DNA of 64,000 nt from Butyricicoccus pullicaecorum (GTDB taxonomy: Bacteria > Bacillota > Clostridia > Oscillospirales > Butyricicoccaceae): positions 88,666 to 152,665 of the forward strand of contig JAGZIW010000003.1 of the NCBI GenBank assembly GCA_018366035.1, given 5' to 3'. The notes under the pieces were generated by a model. It saw only the letters and a program-made list of their open reading frames with translations. It was not told the origin of the DNA and searched no databases. This document shows positions 45,029-53,613 of the stretch, in pieces. Position 1 is the first letter of the stretch; each line of letters begins with the position of its first letter. Both the position numbers and the translations under genes were made by a program.

Positions 45029-45766
45029 TCATTCCTTTCTTCCGCCGAATAATCGTGTCTTGATAACAATGAGCAAAAATAGAGGCAGCTTCATCATACG
45101 CCCTATACGGCTGGGCTGCTTGCACAAGCGATAAAACCATTCCAGATTGAGACGGATAAAAATTTCAGGTGCGCGCTGTACTGTACCTGCAAAGACATCG
45201 AGAGAACCACCAAGTCCACAGGACAGCGTAACAGGCAGTTCATCTAAATGCCCCGCCATAAATCGTTCCTGCTTGGGCGCTCCAAGACAGGTAAACATCA
45301 CATCTGCCCCACCGGCTGCCTTGACTGCATCTACCGCCTGCTGTTCGTCTTGAAAATAACCGTCCTGTGTGCCTGCAATGATAAGCCCCGGGTACTTTTT
45401 TTGCAGATTGGCTGCTGCCTGCTCTGCGACCCCGGGCTTTGCGCCCAGCAAAAACAGGCGCATTCCTTCTTGGGACATGCGGTACATCAGCGCATCTGCA
45501 AAATCGATGCCCGGCACCTTGCCTGCAAGCGGTACTCCCAAAATACGCGCTGCATATATAACGCCAATACCGTCTGGAAGCACAAAAGATGCGCGGTTTA
45601 CGATATCCCGAAACACCGGATCCTGAAGCGTCTCATAGACGATCTCAGGATTCGGTGTTACGACATACCCTTTTTTACCCGCGCGAATCTGCTCCATTGC
45701 GGCATCTACCGCTTCCATGAGCGTAACATTATGAAAAGAAACACCTAAAATATTTGCAGTTTTCAC
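45029..45766 (-). CDS. WecG/TagA/CpsF-family glycosyltransferase
   Basis: This 245-residue GT26 enzyme resembles TagA, which adds ManNAc to undecaprenyl-PP-GlcNAc in wall teichoic acid linkage-unit synthesis. Motifs are VVTPNPEIVYE, VLPDGIGVIYAAR, FLLGAKPGVAEQAA, VMFTCLGAPKQERFM and a C-terminal LNLEWFYRLCKQPSRIGRM. GTG 45766 is preferred since GGAGAGG lies five bases upstream; an ATG at 45790 would add eight residues. No other teichoic acid gene is adjacent. Confidence 0.9.
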   Translation of the reverse strand: MKTANILGVSFHNVTLMEAVDAAMEQIRAGKKGYVVTPNPEIVYETLQDPVFRDIVNRASFVLPDGIGVIYAARILGVPLAGKVPGIDFADALMYRMSQEGMRLFLLGAKPGVAEQAAANLQKKYPGLIIAGTQDGYFQDEQQAVDAVKAAGGADVMFTCLGAPKQERFMAGHLDELPVTLSCGLGGSLDVFAGTVQRAPEIFIRLNLEWFYRLCKQPSRIGRMMKLPLFLLIVIKTRLFGGRKE

Positions 45767-45885
45767 GGATACCTCTCCATTTTGAATCATTTTATATCTA
45801 TTCTATTTTATCGCATTTCCCCCGAAACTACAAGACTTAATTGCCATTCTTCCAGCTTTTGGGGGATTCTCCAATTTTTGCGCCA

Positions 45886-45920
45886 TAAAAACAGCCCTGC
45901 ATCGGAGTTGATGCAGGGTC
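45886..45920 (-). terminator. Terminator of the leu operon
   Basis: On the - strand CCCTGCATC pairs with GATGCAGGG (loop AACTCC), followed by CTGTTTTT. Confidence 0.9.
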
Positions 45921-45937
45921 TGATTTCATGAGTCTAA

Positions 45938-47014
45938 TTAGATATGCTGACAAATATGCCGTCCCATTTCATGGGTCGTACAGACCGGCTGTCCCGCTGA
46001 TGCAATGTCAGCTGTGCGATATCCGTCCGCCAGTGTCTGCTCCACAGCTTTTTCAACCGCTGCTGCTTCTGCGGTCAAACCAAAAGAATACCGCAGCATC
46101 ATGCCGCAGGATAGAATGGTTGCAATCGGATTTGCAATTCCCTTTCCGGCAATGTCCGGCGCAGAACCATGAATCGGCTCATACATACCCGCACCGCTTT
46201 GTCCAATTGACGCAGAAGGCAGCATACCGATAGAACCTGTAATCATAGATGCTTCGTCAGAAAGAATATCGCCAAACAGATTGCCCGTCAAAATCACATC
46301 AAACTGTTTTGGATTGTGAACGAGCTGCATAGCTGCATTGTCCACATACATATGCTCAAGCGTTACGTCCGGATATTCCTGTGCGATTCGGGTGACAGTC
46401 TCCCGCCATACTCTGGAGGTCTCAAGCACATTTGCCTTGTCTACACTTGTAACCTTTTTGGAGCGCAGCCGCGCCATAGCAAAAGCACGGTGAGCGATGC
46501 GTTCCACCTCGTGAACGCTGTAACACATATCATCACAGCCCATTTCACCCCAACCCTGTGCACTTTCCTTTCGATAATGCGCTCCGAAATATACGTCTCC
46601 CGTCAATTCACGGCACACCACCAAATCAAATCCATCTCCAATGATTTCTTTTTTGATTGGACAGGCATCTGCCAAGGCGGGATACATCACGGCAGGACGA
46701 ATGTTCGCAAATAACCCAAGTGCGGCACGCAATCCCAAAAGCGCCTTTTCCGGACGCTTTGCAGATGGAACCGCGTCCCACTTGGGGCCGCCAACCGCAC
46801 CCAACAGCACCGCATCAGCCTGCTTACAGACCGATATGGTATCCTCTGTCAGCGGAATCCCGTATGCGTCAATCGAGCAGCCGCCTGCCAGCACTTCCTC
46901 GAAATGGAAGGTATGCCCAAATTTCTTTCCCACACATTCCAATACGTCCATCGCTTCAGAGACAATTTCCGGTCCAATCCCATCGCCTTTAATCACTGCA
47001 ATTTTATATTTCAT
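45938..47014 (-). CDS. leuB: 3-isopropylmalate dehydrogenase
   Basis: LeuB oxidatively decarboxylates 3-isopropylmalate, the third leucine-specific step. The 358-residue protein has KIAVIKGDGIGPEIVSEA, LGAVGGPKWD, the REL segment VVCRELTGDVYFG, and the metal/substrate site GSIGMLPSAS and EPIHGSAPDIAGKG. It is the last gene of leuACDB, five bases after leuD. Confidence 0.97.
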   Translation of the reverse strand: MKYKIAVIKGDGIGPEIVSEAMDVLECVGKKFGHTFHFEEVLAGGCSIDAYGIPLTEDTISVCKQADAVLLGAVGGPKWDAVPSAKRPEKALLGLRAALGLFANIRPAVMYPALADACPIKKEIIGDGFDLVVCRELTGDVYFGAHYRKESAQGWGEMGCDDMCYSVHEVERIAHRAFAMARLRSKKVTSVDKANVLETSRVWRETVTRIAQEYPDVTLEHMYVDNAAMQLVHNPKQFDVILTGNLFGDILSDEASMITGSIGMLPSASIGQSGAGMYEPIHGSAPDIAGKGIANPIATILSCGMMLRYSFGLTAEAAAVEKAVEQTLADGYRTADIASAGQPVCTTHEMGRHICQHI

Positions 47015-47019
47015 CGCCG

Positions 47020-47517
47020 CTATTCCTCCTGCTCTCTTGCCTTGAGTGACGGAAGCAGTCCACCTGCTGCAATAATTTTCTGAATAAAGGGTGGAAATGC
47101 AATTGCCTGATAGGTTTCGTTCTTGGTCAGGTTGGTAATGAGTCCACTGTCAAAATCAACCGAAACCATATCGCCCGCCTCAATACGTGCGGCAGCCTGC
47201 GCACACTCCAAAATGGGAAGCCCGATGTTAATAGCATTGCGATAGAAAATACGAGCAAAGGAGGCTGCAATCACGCAGGATACCTTGTTTTCTTTTAGTA
47301 CCATCGGCGCATGCTCGCGGGAGGAACCACAACCAAAATTCCGGTTTGCTACTATCAAATCCCCTGCCTGTACTCGATGTACAAATTCTGCATCAATATC
47401 TTCCATCGCATGCGCTGCCAGCTCTGCTGGATCTGCAATATTCAGATAACGCGCCGGAATGATAACATCAGTATCTACATTATCTCCATACTTAAAGACC
47501 GAACCTTTTACAATCAC
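47020..47517 (-). CDS. leuD: 3-isopropylmalate dehydratase small subunit
   Basis: The 165-residue subunit has the swivel-domain motifs DTDVIIPARYLN and NFGCGSSREHAPMVLKE. It pairs with LeuC to isomerise 2- to 3-isopropylmalate. The length is that of the shorter archaeal/Clostridial type. It lies 15 bases downstream of leuC. Confidence 0.97.
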   Translation of the reverse strand: MIVKGSVFKYGDNVDTDVIIPARYLNIADPAELAAHAMEDIDAEFVHRVQAGDLIVANRNFGCGSSREHAPMVLKENKVSCVIAASFARIFYRNAINIGLPILECAQAAARIEAGDMVSVDFDSGLITNLTKNETYQAIAFPPFIQKIIAAGGLLPSLKAREQEE

Positions 47518-47532
47518 AGAAAGCCCTCCTCT

Positions 47533-48795
47533 TTACTTTATCACATCTGGCGCACAGATATATCCCATTATAGCCGAAGCCGCTGCAACAGCTGGACTTG
47601 CCAGATAAATTTCACTCGTAATATGTCCCATACGGCCTACAAAATTACGGTTTGTGGTCGAAACGGCACGTTCTCCATGTGCCAGAATACCCATATGCCC
47701 ACCCAAGCAGGGGCCACAGGTCGGCGTGGATACAATTGCGCCTGCCTGAATGAAAATTTTTGCCAAGCCTTCCTCAATACATTGCAGATAAACCGCTTGT
47801 GTTGCCGGAATGATAATGGTACGTACCCCATCTGCCACATGACGCCCCTCCAGAAGCTTTGCTGCCACGCGCATGTCTTCAATGCGTCCATTGGTGCAGG
47901 AGCCAATGACAACCTGCGCAATTGCAACATTCTCTATCGCGTCGATTGGCTTGGTATTTTCAGGCAGATGTGGACAGGCAACCATTGGGCGCAGTGCAGA
48001 CAAATCGATTTCATAGGTTTCGTCATAAACTGCATCTTCATCTGCCTCAAAAATCGTGATTTCCCTCTGGATTTTACCGCGCATGTACTCCATCGTATGT
48101 GCATCTACCGGAAAAATACCGTTTTTGGCACCTGCTTCAATTGCCATGTTGCAAATGGTGAAGCGATCGTCCATAGAAAGCTCAGAAACGCCTTCCCCAG
48201 TAAATTCCATGGAACGGTAAAGAGCGCCATCTACGCCAATCTTGCCGATAATATATAAGATAACGTCCTTACCGGAAACCCAAGGCGCCTTTTTACCCTT
48301 GAGTATAAAACGAATTGCGGAGGGCACCTTAAACCACGCCCTTCCGGTTGCCATGCCCGCCGCGAGATCGGTTGACCCCACACCCGTGGAAAATGCCCCC
48401 ACCGCTCCGTATGTACAGGTATGGGAATCCGCGCCAATAATCAATTCTCCAGCTGCGGTCAAGCCTTTTTCCGGCAGAAGTGCATGTTCAACTCCCATGT
48501 CTCCAACATCATAAAAATGCGTTATATGATGTTTTTTCGCAAATTCCCGACAGATCAGGCATTGCTCTGCCGACTTGATATCTTTATTCGGTGCAAAGTG
48601 ATCCATGACCAGCGCAATCTTTTCTCTGTCAAACACGGTATCAAATCCAGCCTTTTCCATTTCGCGAATGGCAACCGGTCCTGTAATATCATTTGCAAGC
48701 GTTAAATCCACAGATGCTTCAATGAGCTGTCCTGCCTGCACCGAAGGAAGTCCGGCATGCTTTGCCAGAATCTTTTGTGTCATTGTCATTGCCAT
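47533..48795 (-). CDS. leuC: 3-isopropylmalate dehydratase large subunit
   Basis: The 420-residue aconitase-family subunit carries the 4Fe-4S ligands in VIGSCTNGR and CGPCLGGHMG, and GADSHTCTYGAVGAFSTGVGS. With LeuD it forms isopropylmalate isomerase. The length matches the 420-residue class typical of Clostridia and Archaea. It follows leuA by 16 bases. Confidence 0.97.
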   Translation of the reverse strand: MAMTMTQKILAKHAGLPSVQAGQLIEASVDLTLANDITGPVAIREMEKAGFDTVFDREKIALVMDHFAPNKDIKSAEQCLICREFAKKHHITHFYDVGDMGVEHALLPEKGLTAAGELIIGADSHTCTYGAVGAFSTGVGSTDLAAGMATGRAWFKVPSAIRFILKGKKAPWVSGKDVILYIIGKIGVDGALYRSMEFTGEGVSELSMDDRFTICNMAIEAGAKNGIFPVDAHTMEYMRGKIQREITIFEADEDAVYDETYEIDLSALRPMVACPHLPENTKPIDAIENVAIAQVVIGSCTNGRIEDMRVAAKLLEGRHVADGVRTIIIPATQAVYLQCIEEGLAKIFIQAGAIVSTPTCGPCLGGHMGILAHGERAVSTTNRNFVGRMGHITSEIYLASPAVAAASAIMGYICAPDVIK

Positions 48796-48811
48796 AATTA
48801 CGAGTCCCCCA

Positions 48812-50314
48812 TCATTCTAGTTTGTTGATACCATTGATATATGCCTTAATCGATGCCTCAATAACGTCTACAGCAACGCCGCGTCCGGTTACCACCGTGC
48901 CGCCATCTGCCGAAATCTTTACAATTGCTTCTCCCTGTGCATCTTCGCCGTCTGTCATTGCTTTAAGCGAATAATCTTCAAGCACAATATCACGTCCTAC
49001 GATCTTATTGATTGCACGGAATGCAGCGTTGATTGGGCCATCAGATGCCGCAACCCGTTCTACCAACTCCTCTCCGTGCTGAATCCGAATGACAGCCGTA
49101 GAGGTGATAGAATTTCCCGAATTGATTACAAAATCCACCAGCGCATAGCGCTCATCTCCTGAAACCGGAATGATACCAACCAGCGCCTCCAAGTCTCGAT
49201 CCTTGATGACCTTTTTCTTATCCGCAAGCAGCTTGAACTTGGCAAATGCGCTGTCGATCTCTTCTGGGGTCAGTTCATATCCCAGCGCGGTCAGACGTTC
49301 CTCAAACGCATGACGTCCGGAATGTTTGCCCAAAACAATCGAATTCTGTGGAATCCCCACCGATTCCGGTGTGATAATCTCATAGGTCTCTTTGTTCGCG
49401 AGCACACCATGCTGATGGATTCCCGACTCGTGGGCGAAAGCATTGGCACCAATAATCGGCTTAGTTGGAGCAACCGGCACACCAGTAATGGTCTGAATCA
49501 GCCTGCTCGCACGATAAATTTGTTTTGTGTCAATGTTGCAGTCTACCTGATAATAGTTCTTCCGCACGCGCATTGCCATAACACATTCTTCCATGGAAGC
49601 ATTTCCGGCACGTTCTCCTATGCCGTTGATGGTACATTCAATCTGTCCAATGCCGGCTTCCACACCTGCCAGAGAGTTTGCAACTGCCATGCCAAGGTCA
49701 TTATGACAGTGACAGGATAAAGTTGCGCGTTCAATACCCTCTGTGTGCTGGGTCAAATAGCGGATCAGGGCAGCATATTCGTCCGGTGCCATATAACCAA
49801 CGGTATCTGGCACATTCAGTGTCGTTGCACCTGCACGAATGGCAGTTTCAAATGCACGGCATAGAAAATCCTTATCTGAGCGGCAAGCGTCCTCTGCCGA
49901 AAACTCAATATCTTCCATATACTGCTTGGCGTAAGCTACATGGTGCGCGATGCGCTCCAATACTTCCTCCGGCTTCATTTTGAGCTTATATTCCATATGC
50001 AGTGGAGAGGTCGCCAAAAATACGTGAATTCGTGCTGCATTGGCACGTTTTATGGCATTGTATGCAGCGTCAATATCCTTTTCTGTACAGCGCGCCAGCG
50101 AACAGATCACCGGATCATGCACATTTTGTGCAATCGCAGAAATTGCAGCAGCATCGCCGGGAGAGGCAATGGCAAATCCGGCTTCAATAATATCCACCTT
50201 CATTGCTTCAAGCTGACGTGCAACCTCGATTTTTTCATTCAGATTCATGCTGCAGCCCGGGGACTGTTCCCCATCACGCAATGTGGTATCAAAAATTCGA
50301 ATTGTTCTTCCCAT
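48812..50314 (-). CDS. leuA: 2-isopropylmalate synthase
   Basis: LeuA condenses acetyl-CoA with 2-ketoisovalerate. The 500-residue protein has RIFDTTLRDGEQSPGCSMN, the metal site LSCHCHNDLGMAVANSLAG, and a C-terminal LeuA allosteric domain (about residues 370-500), so leucine feedback is expected. TTTGGAGGG precedes ATG 50314; the five upstream codons overlap that site. It is the first gene of the operon and is under T-box control. Confidence 0.97.
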   Translation of the reverse strand: MGRTIRIFDTTLRDGEQSPGCSMNLNEKIEVARQLEAMKVDIIEAGFAIASPGDAAAISAIAQNVHDPVICSLARCTEKDIDAAYNAIKRANAARIHVFLATSPLHMEYKLKMKPEEVLERIAHHVAYAKQYMEDIEFSAEDACRSDKDFLCRAFETAIRAGATTLNVPDTVGYMAPDEYAALIRYLTQHTEGIERATLSCHCHNDLGMAVANSLAGVEAGIGQIECTINGIGERAGNASMEECVMAMRVRKNYYQVDCNIDTKQIYRASRLIQTITGVPVAPTKPIIGANAFAHESGIHQHGVLANKETYEIITPESVGIPQNSIVLGKHSGRHAFEERLTALGYELTPEEIDSAFAKFKLLADKKKVIKDRDLEALVGIIPVSGDERYALVDFVINSGNSITSTAVIRIQHGEELVERVAASDGPINAAFRAINKIVGRDIVLEDYSLKAMTDGEDAQGEAIVKISADGGTVVTGRGVAVDVIEASIKAYINGINKLE

Positions 50315-50356
50315 GTCAAAACCCTCCAAAGTAAAAATAAAGTGTGGGACTGAAAC

Positions 50357-50399
50357 AAAAAGGCTCCGTCCCTTAAAATACCTTTAAGAGACGAAGCCA
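50357..50399 (-). terminator. T-box terminator upstream of leuA
   Basis: On the - strand GGCTTCGTCTCTTAAA pairs with TTTAAGGGACGGAGCC through wobbles, followed by TTTTTG. Confidence 0.9.
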
Positions 50400-50645
50400 G
50401 AAACTCCGCGTTACCACTCTTATTGCCGCCCAAAAGCGACCACTCTGCGCACATCAAGCAATGTGCTTTCCCATTAACGGAGGAAAAACCGGTAGAGCCT
50501 ACAATCAAAGTTCAGCCCACAGCTCCCGAGTGAGCTTCACCGCAATTCGATACTGCTTTTCACCAGCCAGCAGCTCTCTGCAACCGAAATATACGACTAC
50601 TTTACTCGTTCATTGCTTTTATCAATTTAGCCCACGAAAGACTAT
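50400..50645 (-). ncRNA. T-box leader (leucine) of leuACDB
   Basis: On the - strand AGAGTGGTAACGCGGAGTT (50420-50402) matches the T-box core. Stem I features AATGAACGAGTAAAGTAG and GCAGAGAGCTGC with GGCTGGTGAAAAGC are present. A CTC triplet at 50534-50532 within GAAGCTCACT is the probable Leu specifier. Uncharged tRNA-Leu should prevent termination. Confidence 0.92.
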
Positions 50646-50651
50646 GGCTAT

Positions 50652-50680
50652 ATAATAGCCCCTTTCCGAACACCTGTCAA
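50652..50680 (-). promoter_or_regulatory. Promoter of the leu T-box transcript
   Basis: On the - strand TTGACA (50680-50675) and TATTAT (50657-50652) are 17 bases apart. Confidence 0.85.
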
Positions 50681-50775
50681 GAGGAAATTTGCAAAATTTA
50701 TTTGCTTGCATCTATTCTCAAAATTCTATAAAATGGAAGATAGAACGGAATCAAAATTATTCGGAGGTATCGACT

Positions 50776-51339
50776 ATGATCGAATGGATACAAGGAATGG
50801 ACTATAACCTGCTCAGTTGGATCATTATCAATTTGCGCGAGACATGGCTCACTCCCATTATGACCTTCATTACATCACTCGGCAATGTAGGCGCGGTTTG
50901 GATTGTACTCTCCCTTATCCTGCTCATTCGCCCCAAAACCCGAAAATGCGGCATCGCCATGCTTACAGCCCTGCTGTTGGGCTTGCTCGTTGGCAATGTA
51001 ATGCTCAAAAATATCATTGCCCGTCCGCGTCCCTTTGCCGCCTATCCAGATATTATGCCGCTTGTTATGCCGATAGACCCCTTTTCGTTTCCGTCTGGAC
51101 ATACTTTGTCGTCTTTCTGTGCGGCGTCTGCATGCTTTGCCTATCACAAAAAAGCTGGTGCAGTCTGTGCTGTTCTGGCGCTGCTCATTGGATTTTCTCG
51201 CCTCTATGTCGGGGTGCATTATCCAACCGATGTATTGGGCGGCATTGTAATCGGTATTATTTTGGGCTTCCTTTCGGCTTATTTGGTCAATAAAGTTTGC
51301 GATTCTGTGCGTTTCAGACGAATTCGAAGCGAATTATAA
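50776..51339 (+). CDS. PAP2-family membrane phosphatase
   Basis: This 187-residue integral membrane protein has the three PAP2 motifs KNIIARPRP, PSGHT and SRLYVGVHYPTDVLGG, spread over about five helices. Members dephosphorylate undecaprenyl pyrophosphate (BcrC-like) or phosphatidic or phosphatidylglycerol phosphates. TCGGAGG precedes ATG 50776. It stands alone with its own terminator. Confidence 0.93.
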   Translation: MIEWIQGMDYNLLSWIIINLRETWLTPIMTFITSLGNVGAVWIVLSLILLIRPKTRKCGIAMLTALLLGLLVGNVMLKNIIARPRPFAAYPDIMPLVMPIDPFSFPSGHTLSSFCAASACFAYHKKAGAVCAVLALLIGFSRLYVGVHYPTDVLGGIVIGIILGFLSAYLVNKVCDSVRFRRIRSEL

Positions 51340-51380
51340 GAACCGAAATATATGTCTCTCTTTTTATAAGCGGCATCGTC

Positions 51381-51412
51381 AAAAACCAAGGTACAACGCC
51401 TTGGTTTTTTGG
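51381..51412 (+). terminator. Terminator after the PAP2 gene
   Basis: AAAACCAAGG pairs with CCTTGGTTTT (loop TACAACG) and continues in T. Confidence 0.92.
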
Positions 51413-51631
51413 CTATTTTGTAACATTTTGGATTCTTGTGTCCACTTTCTTGGTATGTGAGCCTTGTATTTCCTACAAGAATAGTGTATTATTGATTACA
51501 ACAACAATTCCACATCAGCTTACCATGTGATTATTTAGAATTTCTAACGTGTAAGTATCCGATGCTCTCACAGATATTGGGGTTGTAGGAAAAAAATCTG
51601 GCGATCTGTCAGAAAGAAAGTAGGTTCACAT
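51413..51631. other. Leader region of the NhaC-like gene
   Basis: No gene is visible in this AT-rich stretch of about 220 bases. It should hold the antiporter promoter, but I see no convincing -35/-10 pair or riboswitch. Confidence 0.5.
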
Positions 51632-52948
51632 ATGAAGAAAGGAAATCCTTGGGCGCTTTTGCCCATAGCGGTATTCTTACTGCTTTTCATCTTGGTCGGT
51701 GTGATAGATCAACGTTCCGGCGGCATGTTTGGGGATTCGATGCCAGCAATCGTTGGATTTTTAATTGCACTCATCGTAGCTTTTCTGCAAAATCCTCCCG
51801 AAAAGAAGCTCTCATTTGACGAAAAACTCAATGCCATGGCACGCGGTGCAGGCGAAGAAAACATTATGATCATGTGTCTGGTGTTTATCCTCGCAGGTGC
51901 ATTTTCTGCCTCTGTTAAGGCAGCCGGCGGTGCCGATGCAACAGTAAATTTTGGTCTGTCTATCCTGCCCGGGAATATTGCAGTCGTCGGTCTTTTCATC
52001 ATTGGCTGCTTCATTTCCACCTCCATGGGTACATCGGTAGGTACGATTATTGCGCTGGCTCCCATTGCAATCGGTATCAGCGAAAAGACTGGTATCACAA
52101 TGGCGCTCTGTATCGGTGCAACGGTTTGCGGTGCAATGTTTGGCGACAACCTTTCTATGATTTCGGATACCACCATTGCTGCAACACGTACACAGGGCTG
52201 TGCAATGAAAGATAAATTCCGCGAAAACTTCAAAATTGCATTGCCCGCAGCAATCATCACCGCTGTTCTGTTCTTTATGAGCACACGTGGGGTAAATTAC
52301 GTGCCCACAGAAGCACTCACCTATGATTTTGTACGAATTATCCCGTATCTGGTTGTTCTTATTGGCGCACTTGTGGGATTAAATGTATTCTTGCTGTTGG
52401 CTGGCGGTACAATCCTGTCTCTTGCCATTGGACTTTTCTATGGAGATTTTGCTTTCCTCGATATTTTTAAGATTATGGGCGACGGCATCATGGGTATGTA
52501 TGATATTACAGTTATCTCCATTATTGTCGCTGGTGTTGTTTCCCTTGTACGACAAAATGGCGGCATTGACTGGGTATTGTACATCATTCGCAAGTGTATC
52601 CATGGACGCAAGGGTGCCGAGGTAGGTATTGCGGCATTGTCCTCCGTGGTAGACTGCTCGACTGCAAACAATACCGTTGCAATTGTGATTGCAGGCCCGA
52701 TTGCAAAGGAAATTGCAGCGGACTATGATATTGATCCCAAACGGACCGCTTCCCTGCTGGATATCTTCACTTCTGTTTTCCAAGGCATTATCCCGTATGG
52801 CGCACAGCTGCTTTATGCAGCTGCTGCAACCGAAGCAGCAATCACTCCAATTTCTTCGATTGAAATCGTCCGCTACTGCTACTACCCAATATTACTGGGT
52901 ATCAGTGCACTATTCTTTATCTTCTTTACAAAGAGCAAATCAAAATAA
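51632..52948 (+). CDS. NhaC-family Na+/H+ antiporter
   Basis: This 438-residue polytopic membrane protein has about 11-12 helices, with STSMGTSVGTIIALAPIAIGISEKTG and GAMFGDNLSMISDTTIAATRTQG, the core signature of NhaC-type antiporters (ISDTT), and a second half with SSVVDCSTANNTVAIVIAGPIAK. It probably exchanges sodium for protons; some relatives move organic acids instead. AGAAAGAAAG precedes the ATG. It is monocistronic. Confidence 0.9.
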   Translation: MKKGNPWALLPIAVFLLLFILVGVIDQRSGGMFGDSMPAIVGFLIALIVAFLQNPPEKKLSFDEKLNAMARGAGEENIMIMCLVFILAGAFSASVKAAGGADATVNFGLSILPGNIAVVGLFIIGCFISTSMGTSVGTIIALAPIAIGISEKTGITMALCIGATVCGAMFGDNLSMISDTTIAATRTQGCAMKDKFRENFKIALPAAIITAVLFFMSTRGVNYVPTEALTYDFVRIIPYLVVLIGALVGLNVFLLLAGGTILSLAIGLFYGDFAFLDIFKIMGDGIMGMYDITVISIIVAGVVSLVRQNGGIDWVLYIIRKCIHGRKGAEVGIAALSSVVDCSTANNTVAIVIAGPIAKEIAADYDIDPKRTASLLDIFTSVFQGIIPYGAQLLYAAAATEAAITPISSIEIVRYCYYPILLGISALFFIFFTKSKSK

Positions 52949-52965
52949 AAAATTGTGCGCACACC

Positions 52966-52998
52966 GACCTGAGCCCTAAACGGGCTCAGGTCTTTTGT
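52966..52998 (+). terminator. Terminator after the antiporter gene
   Basis: GACCTGAGCCC pairs perfectly with GGGCTCAGGTC (loop TAAAC), then TTTTGT. It marks the end of the core region before the mobile DNA. Confidence 0.9.
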
Positions 52999-53073
52999 CT
53001 GCAAATTTATGTGTCCTTCGTACTGCGTCCGTGGTGGTGATTTTCGCCCTGCTCTAATTCCACAATCTGCCAA

Positions 53074-53104
53074 TAAATATCCCCCGGCAAAGCCGGGGGT
53101 ATTT
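53074..53104. repeat. IS200 end palindrome
   Basis: CCCCCGGC, loop AAA, GCCGGGGG, extended by flanking AAATA/TATTT pairs. Y1 transposases of this family bind subterminal hairpins; it may also act as the tnpA terminator. Confidence 0.75.
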
Positions 53105-53600
53105 CACATGCGGGCAAAGCCCTCTGATCCTCGCGGACACGTCAAACGTGTAATACGATCTGCCAGCCGCGCAGGAACCTGTTACTTGCTACCCGTAAAC
53201 GGGCCAACTTCACTCATCGTGAGTTGTTCGCCCAATTGATCCTCTTTCAGTTGGTTCTTGATGTACTCCGCAATTCGGCTTTCGTTCTTTCCTGCCGTAT
53301 CCACATAGTACCCTCTGCACCAGAACTCTCTGCTTCGATACTTGTATTTCAGTTCGCCGAATTGCTCATATAGCATCGTGCTACTCTTACCTTTCAGATA
53401 TCCCATGAAGCTCGACACCGACAACTTCGGCGGTATCTCGACCAACATATGCACATGGTCTGGGCATACTTCTGCTTCTACGATTTTTACGCCTTTCCAT
53501 TCACATAGTTGTCGCAAGATCTTTCCTACCTCAACTCGTTTTTCTTTGTAAAATACTTTCCGGCGATATTTTGGTGCAAATGCTACACTGTTCTGAATCA
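53074..53600 (-). mobile_element. IS200/IS605-type insertion sequence, truncated at its tnpA start
   Basis: The unit holds a Y1 tnpA reading on the - strand and a G/C hairpin downstream of it, as in IS200-like right ends. Small stem-loops between 53100 and 53225 (for example ACACGTCAAACGTGT) are also typical. The left part of the element, including the first codons of tnpA, is missing at about 53600, where the serine-recombinase element begins. Confidence 0.8.
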
Positions 53601-53613
53601 CACATTTTGTCAA
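53182..53613 (-). pseudogene. tnpA: IS200/IS605 TnpA transposase, N-terminus replaced
   Basis: From FAPKYRRKVFYKEKRVEVGKILR onward the protein is a normal Y1 (HUH) transposase: the metal motif PDHVHMLVEIPPKLSVSSFMGYLKGKS, the REFWCRGYYVDTAGKNE region and the nucleophile Tyr segment EYIKNQ. The usual first ~20 residues (ending in a CKYHIVFAPK-like stretch) are absent; the frame instead enters the end of the recombinase gene as TKCVIQNSVAF. Both HUH-motif histidines are kept, so the damage is limited to the 5' end. The gene was probably split by integration of the neighbouring element. Confidence 0.82.

Noticed and set aside
47311..48258. 315-codon + strand reading frame opposite leuC/leuD
   Set aside because: It crosses two well-supported genes on the other strand and has no recognisable motif.
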